This document shows positions 1 through 7,632 of a stretch of DNA of 64,000 nt, piece after piece (the stretch's first letter is position 1; each line of letters begins with the position of its first letter). The position numbers and the translations under genes are program-made. The notes beneath the pieces were generated by a model, which was given only the letters and a program-made list of their open reading frames with translations, made no database searches and was not told where the DNA came from. Source of the DNA: Lentzea terrae (GTDB lineage: Bacteria > Actinomycetota > Actinomycetes > Mycobacteriales > Pseudonocardiaceae); NCBI RefSeq assembly GCF_003265345.1, contig NZ_QFWW01000030.1, forward strand, positions 62,001-126,000. Direction: 5' to 3'.

Positions 1-549
1 GAGCAGGTAGCGCGAGGCCGAACCACCGGAGCTCGTCGTGCCCCAGCCGAGGATCGTCGAGCTGGTGCCCGCCGCGTACAGCGCGCTGTCCGCACTGGTC
101 GCGAACTTGAGCGGGGTCTGCGACAGGTTGCGGTCGAGCGTGAGCACCGAGACGTCGTAGCCGCGGGTCACGTCGGTGTAGCTCGGGTGGATCCAGATCT
201 TCGTGACGCGGGCGACGGTGCCGGCGGTGGAGCTCTTGTCGTCGCGGCCGGCCACGACGCGGACGGCGGACGGCGAGTCGCCGACGGTGCAGTGCGCGGC
301 CGTGACGACCTTGTTGGGAGCCACGAGCGTGCCACCGCAGTACTGGGACCCGCTGCTCGTCGCCAGGTAGACGACCCACGGGTAGGTGGACGTGCTCGCG
401 CGCGTTCCACCGACGATCTGAGTGCCGAACTCACCGTCGGGGGTGGGCGTCGGAGCGGCTTCGGCCACGCTGACGCACGCCATTGACAGCGTCGCTGCTG
501 CCAATGCCGCGCCGAGCAGTGACCGGAGGCGGTGCAGGGTTGCCGCCAT
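1..549 (-). CDS. Secreted trypsin-like serine protease (C-terminus beyond window)
   Basis: The protein starts with a signal peptide (basic MAATLHRLRS, then an Ala/Leu core ending around SVAEA), followed by a short propeptide and the activation-site sequence IVGGTRAS. The chymotrypsin-fold histidine motif TAAHC and an aspartate in YDVSVLTL are visible. The serine motif lies past the window edge. This is the S1 (trypsin) family, exported and probably cleaved after the propeptide. The start at 549 is preferred over an in-frame ATG at 555 because AAGGAG sits six bases upstream of 549 and directly abuts 555. It is divergent from the FKBP gene across about 170 bp. Whether the catalytic serine is intact cannot be seen. 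Confidence 0.93.
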   Translation of the reverse strand, partial: MAATLHRLRSLLGAALAAATLSMACVSVAEAAPTPTPDGEFGTQIVGGTRASTSTYPWVVYLATSSGSQYCGGTLVAPNKVVTAAHCTVGDSPSAVRVVAGRDDKSSTAGTVARVTKIWIHPSYTDVTRGYDVSVLTLDRNLSQTPLKFATSADSALYAAGTSSTILGWGTTSSGGSASRYLL

Positions 550-717
550 GATCATCTCCTTCTTCTGTTGTGGATCCCGGTGCAGGGCCGAGATCGTTTA
601 CAGATCAACAGAGATTTTCGAGACGGGCCAGGGCTGATCTGCGTAGGCCATTCGGCCGCGTCCACCCGCGCGTGATTGGATCGACGGCGAACAACCCCGT
701 TCCGAGAGGAAGTTGTG

Positions 718-1092
718 ATGGCCCCCACGAAGCCTGAGGTCGACCCGCACGACGGCCCGGCGCCCGCCGACCTGCTGATCGAGGACATCACCGTCGGCGA
801 CGGCCCGGAGGCCACGGCCGGTCAGTTCGTGTCCGTGCACTACGTCGGTGTCTCGCACTCGACGGGTGAGCAGTTCGACGCGTCCTGGGACCGCGGCGAG
901 GCGTTCCAGTTCCCGCTCGGCGGCGGCCGCGTCATCGCCGGCTGGGACCAAGGCGTCCAGGGCATGAAGGTCGGTGGCCGTCGCAAGCTGGTCATCCCGC
1001 CCCACCTGGGCTACGGCGCGCGCGGCGCCGGCGGCGTGATCAAGCCCAACGAGACGCTGATCTTCGTCGTCGACCTGCTGGGTGTGAACTAG
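718..1092 (+). CDS. FKBP-type peptidyl-prolyl cis-trans isomerase
   Basis: This 124-residue single-domain FKBP catalyses cis-trans isomerisation of prolyl bonds during folding. Typical FKBP features appear in order: a VSVHYVG strand, the FDASWDRGEAFQF segment, VIAGWDQGVQGMKVGGRRKL, the IPPHLGYGARG loop, and the closing strand TLIFVVDLLGV. No signal peptide is seen, so it is probably cytoplasmic. The ATG at 718 has GAGAGGAAG just upstream. An in-frame upstream start at 676 would add a basic, non-conserved extension and is less likely. A long hairpin follows the stop. It stands alone, ahead of the type VII toxin island. Confidence 0.95.
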   Translation: MAPTKPEVDPHDGPAPADLLIEDITVGDGPEATAGQFVSVHYVGVSHSTGEQFDASWDRGEAFQFPLGGGRVIAGWDQGVQGMKVGGRRKLVIPPHLGYGARGAGGVIKPNETLIFVVDLLGVN

Positions 1093-1104
1093 ATCATCGG
1101 CTTC

Positions 1105-1139
1105 GCGGTGTTCCACTGGTCCGGTCAGTGGAACACCGC
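1105..1139 (+). terminator. Hairpin terminator after FKBP gene
   Basis: A perfect 14-bp inverted repeat (GCGGTGTTCCACTG and its complement) flanks a 7-base loop, starting 12 bases after the FKBP stop. There is no T-run, as is common for actinobacterial terminators. It separates the FKBP transcript from the toxin island. Confidence 0.7.
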
Positions 1140-1233
1140 TGGTCCGAGCGGTCGATTTGGCAAGTCGGCGGAACGGGATCACGCCCGCCTGCGTCATCCT
1201 TGAGTCCGCCGCCGCAGTGGGAGGGAATTTCGG

Positions 1234-1764
1234 GTGCCCGAGGACATCGCCGGGTCGGAGCAGATGCTCGCGAACTGGAACCAGAACATCCAGGAACGCG
1301 CCGCGCGCTACCAGGAGATGGCGACCCGCGTTCAGGGCATGACGATCTCCGAGCGGTCGTCGGACGGTGCCGTCGAGCTGACCATCGGCTCCAACGGCAT
1401 CCTGCAGAACCTGGTGATCAACGAGTCCGCCGCGGGCCGGCGGATGGCCGAGATCAGCGGCGAGATCATGAAGCTGTTGCAGCGCGCGCAGTCGAAGATT
1501 CCCGCGCTGCTGCAGGAGGCGATGGCGGAGACCATCGGCACGCAGGACGAGACGGCCAACGTGTTGTTCAACGAGGCCAAGAAGAACTTCCCGGCGCCGC
1601 CGCCGGAGGACGAGCCCCGGTCCCCGTACAGCGGGGTGAACGAGATGAACTTCCGGGTGGAGGACGACGCACCGCCGCCTCCCCCGCGTTCGACGCCGCC
1701 TCCCGCGCGTCGCAGGCCTCCGTCGGACGACGACGACTTCGGCGGCGAGTCCGTGCTCTCCTGA
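1234..1764 (+). CDS. YbaB/EbfC-like protein of a type VII effector locus
   Basis: This is a 176-residue protein. Residues about 5-110 resemble the YbaB/EbfC fold: a helical segment (ANWNQNIQERAARYQEM), a small sheet with VELTIGSNGILQNLVI, then a long amphipathic helix. The tail, from about residue 125, is rich in Pro and Asp (DDAPPPPPRSTPPP) and disordered. In actinomycetes such proteins often sit directly upstream of WXG100/EspC-like secretion substrates, as here. It may act as a chaperone or scaffold for the effector rather than a nucleoid protein, which is inference. GTG start with GTGGGAGGGA about 8 bases upstream. It is followed after 37 bases by the EspC-like gene, probably on one transcript. 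Confidence 0.8.
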   Translation: MPEDIAGSEQMLANWNQNIQERAARYQEMATRVQGMTISERSSDGAVELTIGSNGILQNLVINESAAGRRMAEISGEIMKLLQRAQSKIPALLQEAMAETIGTQDETANVLFNEAKKNFPAPPPEDEPRSPYSGVNEMNFRVEDDAPPPPPRSTPPPARRRPPSDDDDFGGESVLS

Positions 1765-1801
1765 TCTTTTCCTGTCCGCTGCTCGAACTTGAGGGGGTTC
1801 G

Positions 1802-2107
1802 ATGACCGCCGGTGGTTTCAACGTCACCTCGGACGTGCTGGAAGCGCACGCCAAGGCTTTGCAGGCCCTGCACGGGCGGCTGCAGGGAGCAGTGGACGCG
1901 GCCAACACCGTGTCGATGCCGACCGACGCGTACGGGATCATCTGCCAGCCGTTCCGCATGCTGCTCGACCCGGTCGAGAACTGGGGCATGGACGCGCTGA
2001 AGGGCGTCGCGGAGGCGATGGACGCCACGGCGAAGAAGGTCACCGAGACCGCCAAGCAGTACCAGGCCGTTGAGGACCAGATCGCCCAGACCATGAAGGG
2101 CTTCTGA
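1802..2107 (+). CDS. EspC/WXG100-like type VII secretion partner protein
   Basis: The product is 101 residues, almost entirely helical, with no signal peptide: the size and pattern of the ESX-associated EspC-like family. It reads as two helices, FNVTSDVLEAHAKALQALHG and a second from about residue 60, AMDATAKKVTETAKQYQAVE, separated by a turn. Such small helical proteins usually pair with the N-terminal domain of the neighbouring effector and are co-exported by a type VII (FtsK/SpoIIIE-driven) system. Its stop overlaps the effector start (TGATG), so the two are translationally coupled. A strong RBS (GAGGGGG) precedes the ATG. No secretion ATPase gene lies in the window. Confidence 0.8.
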   Translation: MTAGGFNVTSDVLEAHAKALQALHGRLQGAVDAANTVSMPTDAYGIICQPFRMLLDPVENWGMDALKGVAEAMDATAKKVTETAKQYQAVEDQIAQTMKGF

Positions 2108-5100
2108 TGTCCACGCCGAACCCCCTGGTGGCACAGGCGCCCGCGGAGCCGTCCGGCTTCTTCAACGCCGGCACCGGTGACAACGGGTGGGCCACCGGCT
2201 TCCACATCGCCGACTCCGCGGTGGACGCCTATAAGGGCATCTCCGAGGGCAACTGGATCGAGGGCGGGCTCGGCGTCCTAGGCCTGGCCGCCGACGCCGC
2301 CTCGATGGCCATCGACCCGTTCGGCACGTTGTTGTCGTCCGCGGCTTCGTTCCTGATGGAACACTGCCAGCCGCTGAAGGAAGCTCTCGACTGGCTGGCG
2401 GGCGACCCGCCGGTGATCGAGTCGTACTCGACCACGTGGAAGAACGTCTCCACCGAGCTCGGCAAGATCGCGGGCGACTACCAGGCCGCCGTCGCCCAGA
2501 CCGCGTCGTGGACCGGTGCCGCCGGCGATGCTTACCGCACTTCGGCGGCCGAGCAGCTGGACGCGTTGTCCGGCGCGGCTTCCACCGCGGGTTCCGTCGG
2601 CACCGTCGTCGGTGTCATGGGCATGGTCGTCGGATTCGTGCGCGAGATGGTGCGCGACCTGATCGCCGACCTCGTCGCCAAGCTGATCACGTGGGTGCTC
2701 GAAGCCGTCTTCACCCTGGGCTTCGGCACGCCGGTGATCGTCGCGCAGGCCGTGACCGCGATCTCGAAGTGGGCGACGCGGATCGGCGAGCTGATCCAGA
2801 AGCTCATCAAGACCATCAAGAAGGTCTCGCCGCTGCTGGGCCGTCTGGTCGAGATCTTCACCAAGATCATGAAGGTCGTCGGCAAGCTGGTCGGCAAGGT
2901 GACCGGTCTCGACGTGATCTCCACGAAGTCCATCAAGCCCGGTGGCTTCTTCCAGCGCGGCGGTTCCCCGGACGTCTCGCCTTCTGGCAGCCCCGGCTCG
3001 CCTTCTTCGTCCACTCCGGACTCTTCGCCGTCCTCGCCGAACTCTTCGCCGTCTTCGTCCACTCCGGACTCTTCGCCGTCCTCGCCGAACTCTTCGCCGT
3101 CTTCGTCCACTCCGGACAGTTCGCCGTCGTCACCGTCGTCACCGTCTTCGCCTTCTTCTCCGTCGTCGCCTTCTTCTCCGTCGTCGACGCCTGACGGCCC
3201 TTCGCGGACCCCGGACAGCTCGTCCCCGTCGTCTGCGCCCTCCTCCTCGCGCACCCCGGACAGCTCGTCGACGCCGGACACCCCGTCCCGAGCCCCCGAC
3301 AGCTCGTCCCCCAACGCCCCGTCCCCGTCACGCACTCCGGACAGTTCCCCGTCGTCCCCCGCAGGCCCCAGCGCCCCGCACACGCCGTCCACTCCGGACG
3401 CCCCGTCCCCGGCGCGCAACACGGGCCAGACCGTCTCCTCCTCGGTGGCGCCCCCGATCGACGCCCCGATGCGCGCGGACGCCCCGCACGCACCGTCGCG
3501 CACCCCGGACAACTCCCCGTCGTCCACCCCGCCGCAGTCCGCCCCGATGGGCGGCGGCGCCCCGAACGCCGCCGGCAACGCCCCGTCGGCCCCAGCCGCA
3601 GGCCGCCCGTCGACCGGCGGCCAGGGCTGGACCGGCACCCCAGGCAGCCCCGGCGCCAGCACCCCACCACCCCCACGCACGCCGGACATGTCGACGTCGG
3701 CCTCCCGAGCAGACGCCCCCGCGCGCCCCTCAACGCCGACGGCACCGTCCGCCCCCTCAATGCCTTCGACGCCGTCCACGCCGTCGATGCCTTCGGCACC
3801 TTCCGCCCCGTCCGGCGGCATGCCCCACGCCCCGTCCGCACCTTCCAGCGGAATGCCTCACGCCCCGTCCACAGCCACCCCGAACGCCGGCCGCCCAGAC
3901 GCAGGCGCAACCCCGCCAAGCCGAGCAACAACCCCCTCCACTCCGAACATGCCGCCGGCCGGCGCCCCACACGCCCCGTCAACGGGCGCCCCGCACTCCC
4001 CATCCGCAGCCGCCCCAGCCGGCGGCGCCCCGCGCGCCGACACCCCGATGCGCCCGCAGTCGTCCGCCCCAACGGCCCCGCACAACCCGAACTCCCCTTC
4101 GGCCCCCTCCGCGCGAGCAGACGCCCCCCAAGCCCCGTCGCGCCCCAACGCACCCCAGCCCAGCCCACACGGCAGCCCCTCCGCACCTCACACCGCCGCT
4201 TCAGCCCCAACACGTCCCGACGCACCCCACGGCGGCCCATCGGCGCCATCGCGTCCCGACGCACCGCACAGCGGCCCAGGTGCCCCAACACGTCCCGACG
4301 CGCCTCACGGCGGCCCATCGGCGCCATCGCGTCCCGACGCGCCTCACGGCCCAAGCACGCCATCGCGCACCGACGCACCCCACGGCGGCCCTTCAGCCCC
4401 ATCGCGTCCCGACGCACCGCACAGCGGCCCATCGGCGCCATCGCGTCCCGACGCGCCTCACGGCCCAAGCACGCCATCGCGCACCGATGCGCCGCACAGT
4501 GGCCCAAGTGCGCCGTCACGTCCTGACGCACCCCACAGCCCAAACGCACCGTCCCGACCGGACACACCGCACGGCGGCCCCAACGCACCGTCACGTCCCG
4601 ACGCGCCGCACGCCCCATCCCGCCCGGATGCTCCGCACAGCGGCACCACGGCGCCGTCGTCGCGAACGGACGCACCGCACGCAGGCCCGAACGCCCCGTC
4701 GCGCCCAGACGCGCCAAACGCGACCCACAACCCGAACGCCCCGCACGGCGGCCCCAACGCGCCCCACACACCAAACACGCCACACGGCGGCCCGAACGCG
4801 CCACACCGCCCCGACACCCCGGCTGGCGGCCCAAGCCGTCCCGACGCGCCCCACCGCCCTGACTCCCCGTCCCGTCCGGACGGCAGCGGCCCCGGCAACC
4901 GTCCCGACGGCACCCGCCCAGACGGCTCGCGCCCCGACGGCTCACGCCCGCACAGCCCGGACGCTCCCCGTTCCCGCGGCACCGACACGGCCCAGGCCCC
5001 GCACCGCACCCCGGAGGCCACTCGTCCGGACGCCGCGACCCCGCACCGCCCGGACGCTGACGCGCCCCACAAGCCCGACGCGCCGCCCCACAGCCCGGAC

Positions 5101-6687
5101 AAGCCCCACAGCCCGGACAAGCCGCACGACAGCACCCCGGACAAGCCCCACGACGGCGACGCCCCCAACAACCACGACGCTCCGCCCGCGGACCGCCCGA
5201 GCCCGGAAGAGGCACACGCCCGCCACGCCGAGAACACCCCGGCCGGCGTCAGCCACCACGGCGGCGACAAGGACATGGGCGACCTCCCCCACAAGGTCCC
5301 CAACGACCCGCGCTACTTCACCGCGGACGTCCACGTCACCCCCGACGGCAAGGCCCGCATCGGCGGCCACGACTACACCCCGGCCGAGTACGCCGACATG
5401 CTCCGCCGCGCCGGCTACGACGGCAGCAAGCCCGTCCGCCTGATCGGCTGCGACGCCGGCAGCAACGACTTCGCCCAGCAGCTTTCCAAGCACCTCGACG
5501 CCCCGGTCCTGGCCCCGACCAAGCCGGCCTGGACGGACGCCAACGGCCGCGTCTTCACCAGCGACCCCGAGATCCGCCCGGACGGCACCCGCCAGCCCAA
5601 GATCCCGCCGAACGGCGAGTGGGAGACCCACCACCCGGACGGCTCCAAGTCCAAGGCGAGCGACGACGGCTACGCACCCGACACCCAGCACCACGACGGC
5701 ACCGACACAGACGGCGCCAAGGACCGCGGCCAGGACGACGCCGACACCACCGATTCGGACAACACCAAGGACCTCGAGGACGGGCATGCCGATGAGTCGC
5801 CCAAGGCGCCGTCGGCCAGTGACCAACCGGTCGCGAATCCAAAGCACTTCCCGGATCCGCCGGTGGACCCCGGGCCGGCGCCCGACGCTCGCCACCCGGA
5901 CTTCGAGCAGGACAAGGCCCGCGGCTCGCTCGTCGACGAGGTGGATCCGCACGACACGTCGCGAGTCACGTTGAAGGACGGGCTCATCCACACCGTCGAC
6001 GGGAAGCCGGTCAAGGACTACATCCAGGACCTCTCCCGGCAGCGCGCTGAGTACCACGCCGCCAACAAGCTGCCCGGCGACGGACCGTGTTCCGCGGTTG
6101 CCATGGACCTCAAGACCGGCAAGATCACCGAGGGCGTCAACGGCGGAACCACCGATCTCATCGACCCGGAGAATTTGCACCCGCTGCTGCGCGAAAACTA
6201 CAAGGGCATGGGTGACTGGCAGCACCCGATCATGAAGAACGACACCGACATGCAGCAGAAGCCGGTGCTCGGTGAGAACGGCAAGGCGATCAAGGACGCA
6301 GACGGCAAGGTCATCACCGAACCGTGGGTCATGCAGGGTCAGGCTCACCACGACGAACCGCTCCGGCACGCCGAGGTCAAGGCGGTCAACGAGTTGCTGT
6401 GGGCCCGGCAGCGGGAGTTCGAGGCCGAGTGGAAGGCGCAGCACGGTCCGGATTCCACGCCGCCCCCGCTGAGCCGCGACGCCCTCAAGGAAATGCGCTT
6501 CGACCCGCGGTGGACACAGGACATGATGCAGAAGAAGGTGGTCACTGCTCCCATCGGGAGTGACGCCCCGGCCTGCGCCAACTGCAACACAATTCTGCGG
6601 GACGTGCCCAGTTACACTGGCCGCATCCAATACTCGCCCTTCGACCACCGGTCCAAGGGAAGTTTCATACCTCCAGCGACGGAATGA
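2107..6687 (+). CDS. Type VII polymorphic toxin with C-terminal YwqJ-type deaminase domain
   Basis: A 1526-residue modular effector. Residues 1-280 are helical with a WTG turn near 135 and hydrophobic helices around 155-260, as in LXG/WXG delivery modules. Residues about 288-1038 are a Pro/Ser/Ala/Asp/His-rich repeat linker. Residues about 1045-1180 form a globular domain with VRLIGCDAG and APVLAPT, seen ahead of toxin domains in other polymorphic toxins. The final ~260 residues begin around GDGPCSAVAMDLKTGKI and carry H1421-A-E1423 and C1490-A-N-C1493, the zinc and proton-shuttle signature of cytidine-deaminase-fold toxins of the YwqJ class. The likely activity is deamination of a nucleotide or nucleic acid base in a rival cell. 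The immunity gene overlaps its stop (ATGA). Family assignment rests on motifs; the substrate is unknown. Confidence 0.88.
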   Translation: MSTPNPLVAQAPAEPSGFFNAGTGDNGWATGFHIADSAVDAYKGISEGNWIEGGLGVLGLAADAASMAIDPFGTLLSSAASFLMEHCQPLKEALDWLAGDPPVIESYSTTWKNVSTELGKIAGDYQAAVAQTASWTGAAGDAYRTSAAEQLDALSGAASTAGSVGTVVGVMGMVVGFVREMVRDLIADLVAKLITWVLEAVFTLGFGTPVIVAQAVTAISKWATRIGELIQKLIKTIKKVSPLLGRLVEIFTKIMKVVGKLVGKVTGLDVISTKSIKPGGFFQRGGSPDVSPSGSPGSPSSSTPDSSPSSPNSSPSSSTPDSSPSSPNSSPSSSTPDSSPSSPSSPSSPSSPSSPSSPSSTPDGPSRTPDSSSPSSAPSSSRTPDSSSTPDTPSRAPDSSSPNAPSPSRTPDSSPSSPAGPSAPHTPSTPDAPSPARNTGQTVSSSVAPPIDAPMRADAPHAPSRTPDNSPSSTPPQSAPMGGGAPNAAGNAPSAPAAGRPSTGGQGWTGTPGSPGASTPPPPRTPDMSTSASRADAPARPSTPTAPSAPSMPSTPSTPSMPSAPSAPSGGMPHAPSAPSSGMPHAPSTATPNAGRPDAGATPPSRATTPSTPNMPPAGAPHAPSTGAPHSPSAAAPAGGAPRADTPMRPQSSAPTAPHNPNSPSAPSARADAPQAPSRPNAPQPSPHGSPSAPHTAASAPTRPDAPHGGPSAPSRPDAPHSGPGAPTRPDAPHGGPSAPSRPDAPHGPSTPSRTDAPHGGPSAPSRPDAPHSGPSAPSRPDAPHGPSTPSRTDAPHSGPSAPSRPDAPHSPNAPSRPDTPHGGPNAPSRPDAPHAPSRPDAPHSGTTAPSSRTDAPHAGPNAPSRPDAPNATHNPNAPHGGPNAPHTPNTPHGGPNAPHRPDTPAGGPSRPDAPHRPDSPSRPDGSGPGNRPDGTRPDGSRPDGSRPHSPDAPRSRGTDTAQAPHRTPEATRPDAATPHRPDADAPHKPDAPPHSPDKPHSPDKPHDSTPDKPHDGDAPNNHDAPPADRPSPEEAHARHAENTPAGVSHHGGDKDMGDLPHKVPNDPRYFTADVHVTPDGKARIGGHDYTPAEYADMLRRAGYDGSKPVRLIGCDAGSNDFAQQLSKHLDAPVLAPTKPAWTDANGRVFTSDPEIRPDGTRQPKIPPNGEWETHHPDGSKSKASDDGYAPDTQHHDGTDTDGAKDRGQDDADTTDSDNTKDLEDGHADESPKAPSASDQPVANPKHFPDPPVDPGPAPDARHPDFEQDKARGSLVDEVDPHDTSRVTLKDGLIHTVDGKPVKDYIQDLSRQRAEYHAANKLPGDGPCSAVAMDLKTGKITEGVNGGTTDLIDPENLHPLLRENYKGMGDWQHPIMKNDTDMQQKPVLGENGKAIKDADGKVITEPWVMQGQAHHDEPLRHAEVKAVNELLWARQREFEAEWKAQHGPDSTPPPLSRDALKEMRFDPRWTQDMMQKKVVTAPIGSDAPACANCNTILRDVPSYTGRIQYSPFDHRSKGSFIPPATE
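3007..3120 (+). repeat. In-frame 48-bp tandem repeat in toxin linker
   Basis: Units begin at 3007, 3055 and 3103. The first two are the same 48 bp, encoding SSTPDSSPSSPNSSPS, and the third is partial. After it the linker degenerates into SPSS-type triplets to about 3200. The period is a multiple of three, so copy-number change keeps the reading frame. Confidence 0.9.
4207..4690 (+). repeat. Coding repeat array, (A)PSRPDAPH(G/S)GP units
   Basis: This is an array of about 36-42 bp units encoding variants of APSRPDAPHSGP. Higher-order copies are nearly identical: the stretch from about 4322 is repeated from about 4437. It forms the Asp/His-rich half of the toxin linker. All units keep the reading frame, so the array is coding and not a CRISPR. 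Confidence 0.85.
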
Positions 6688-7040
6688 CAATGCGCATCAA
6701 CAGCACCGAGTCGTACTTGGACGAGACCGCTCGCGTCCACCACGACGGCGAGCTCTTCGACGGGGAGGTCGAGACCAAGGACGCGGACGGCAACGTCATC
6801 GGTCTCATCACTTACTGGCAGGGCATTCCGCACGGCCCTCAGACCCTCTGGTACCCGAATGGCCAGAAGCGCCAGGAAGGTGTGAACAACGCCGGTCTGG
6901 CTGTCGGTGAGTGGCAGAAGTGGCACCCCAACGGCCAGCTCGCCGAGTGGCGGACGTTCGACGACCAAGGCCAGCCGCTCGCCCGCAAGCGGTGGGACAA
7001 GGACGGCAACCCGACCGAGGACAAGACGTTCACCAGGTGA
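6684..7040 (+). CDS. YwqK-like immunity protein (MORN_2 repeats), first copy
   Basis: A 118-residue cytoplasmic protein with MORN_2-type repeats: GIPHGPQTLWYPNGQKRQEG, then VGEWQKWHPNGQLAEW, then the FDDQGQPLARKRWDKDG segment. This is the family annotated as YwqK-type antitoxin. In Bacillus, YwqK is encoded next to the deaminase toxin YwqJ, which matches the toxin class here. The ATG overlaps the toxin stop (ATGA), so antidote and toxin are translationally coupled. The expected role is binding and neutralising the deaminase domain in the producer. A second in-frame ATG lies two codons in (MTMRIN). Confidence 0.88.
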   Translation: MTMRINSTESYLDETARVHHDGELFDGEVETKDADGNVIGLITYWQGIPHGPQTLWYPNGQKRQEGVNNAGLAVGEWQKWHPNGQLAEWRTFDDQGQPLARKRWDKDGNPTEDKTFTR

Positions 7041-7111
7041 TCGAAACTTGACGGCGCTGAAATGCGGACCCACCCACCTGGTGATCCGCTACTCCAGGAA
7101 CTGCCGGAGTG

Positions 7112-7459
7112 ATGACCATGCGCGTGAACATCGAGGACACCGAGGACGACTACAACGGTGTCCTCTACGAGGGAGTTCCGTACACCAGAGAAGTAGTGGA
7201 GATTGGTCGCGAGGGCAATCTCATCTCCCTCTGCAACTACTATGCCGATGTTCAGGACGGCCCCTATTCCGAGTGGTACGGACCGGATCGCCCCTTCAAG
7301 CAAGGCACGATGAGATTCGGCCTCCTCATCGGGGTGAACCGGAAATGGCACCCCAACGGGCAGCTCGCACTCGAAATCGAGTTCGACGACCAGGGCCGTG
7401 AGCTCTACCGCAGGGAGTGGGACGACAAACGGGCGCTGACCTACGAGCACGTCATCTGA
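7112..7459 (+). CDS. YwqK-like immunity protein (MORN_2 repeats), second copy
   Basis: A 115-residue paralogue of the preceding gene. It shares the MTMR start, a DGPYSEWYG repeat, the nearly invariant RKWHPNGQLALEIEFDDQG and a closing RREWD segment, but differs in its N-terminal third. The ATG at 7112 is chosen because it aligns with the paralogue. A GTG at 7109 abuts the CCGGAG motif and an ATG at 7118 is also possible. It lies 71 bases after the first copy. It may be an immunity gene against a related deaminase variant, kept as an orphan or backup, which is inference. Confidence 0.82.
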   Translation: MTMRVNIEDTEDDYNGVLYEGVPYTREVVEIGREGNLISLCNYYADVQDGPYSEWYGPDRPFKQGTMRFGLLIGVNRKWHPNGQLALEIEFDDQGRELYRREWDDKRALTYEHVI

Positions 7460-7632
7460 ACACAAGAGCTGAGCGCGCGATCACCCAGGCCGAGCACGCC
7501 GACCTGGAACCGCAGCACTCCCCGAGCGATCAAACCTGTGGGAAGGGCCACGAGTGACCGACCGGCCCACACGGGCAACCGCCGCCCGATAAGATCAGCG
7601 GGCGGTTTCCGGGGAGAGGGGCGAGGAGCACA

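Noticed and set aside
598..2205. 535-codon open frame opposite the FKBP, YbaB-like and EspC-like genes
   Set aside because: It crosses three well-supported plus-strand genes and their terminator, and its translation is Arg/Gly/Val-rich without motifs.
4207..4690. CRISPR-like regular repeats
   Set aside because: Units are in frame, encode RPDAPH peptides, vary in length and have no unique spacers or cas genes.
2532..5303. Long open frames on the minus strand and in other plus frames across the Pro/Ser linker
   Set aside because: They mirror the low-complexity repeats of the toxin gene, have no RBS or domain, and the toxin frame has intact ends with domains on both sides.
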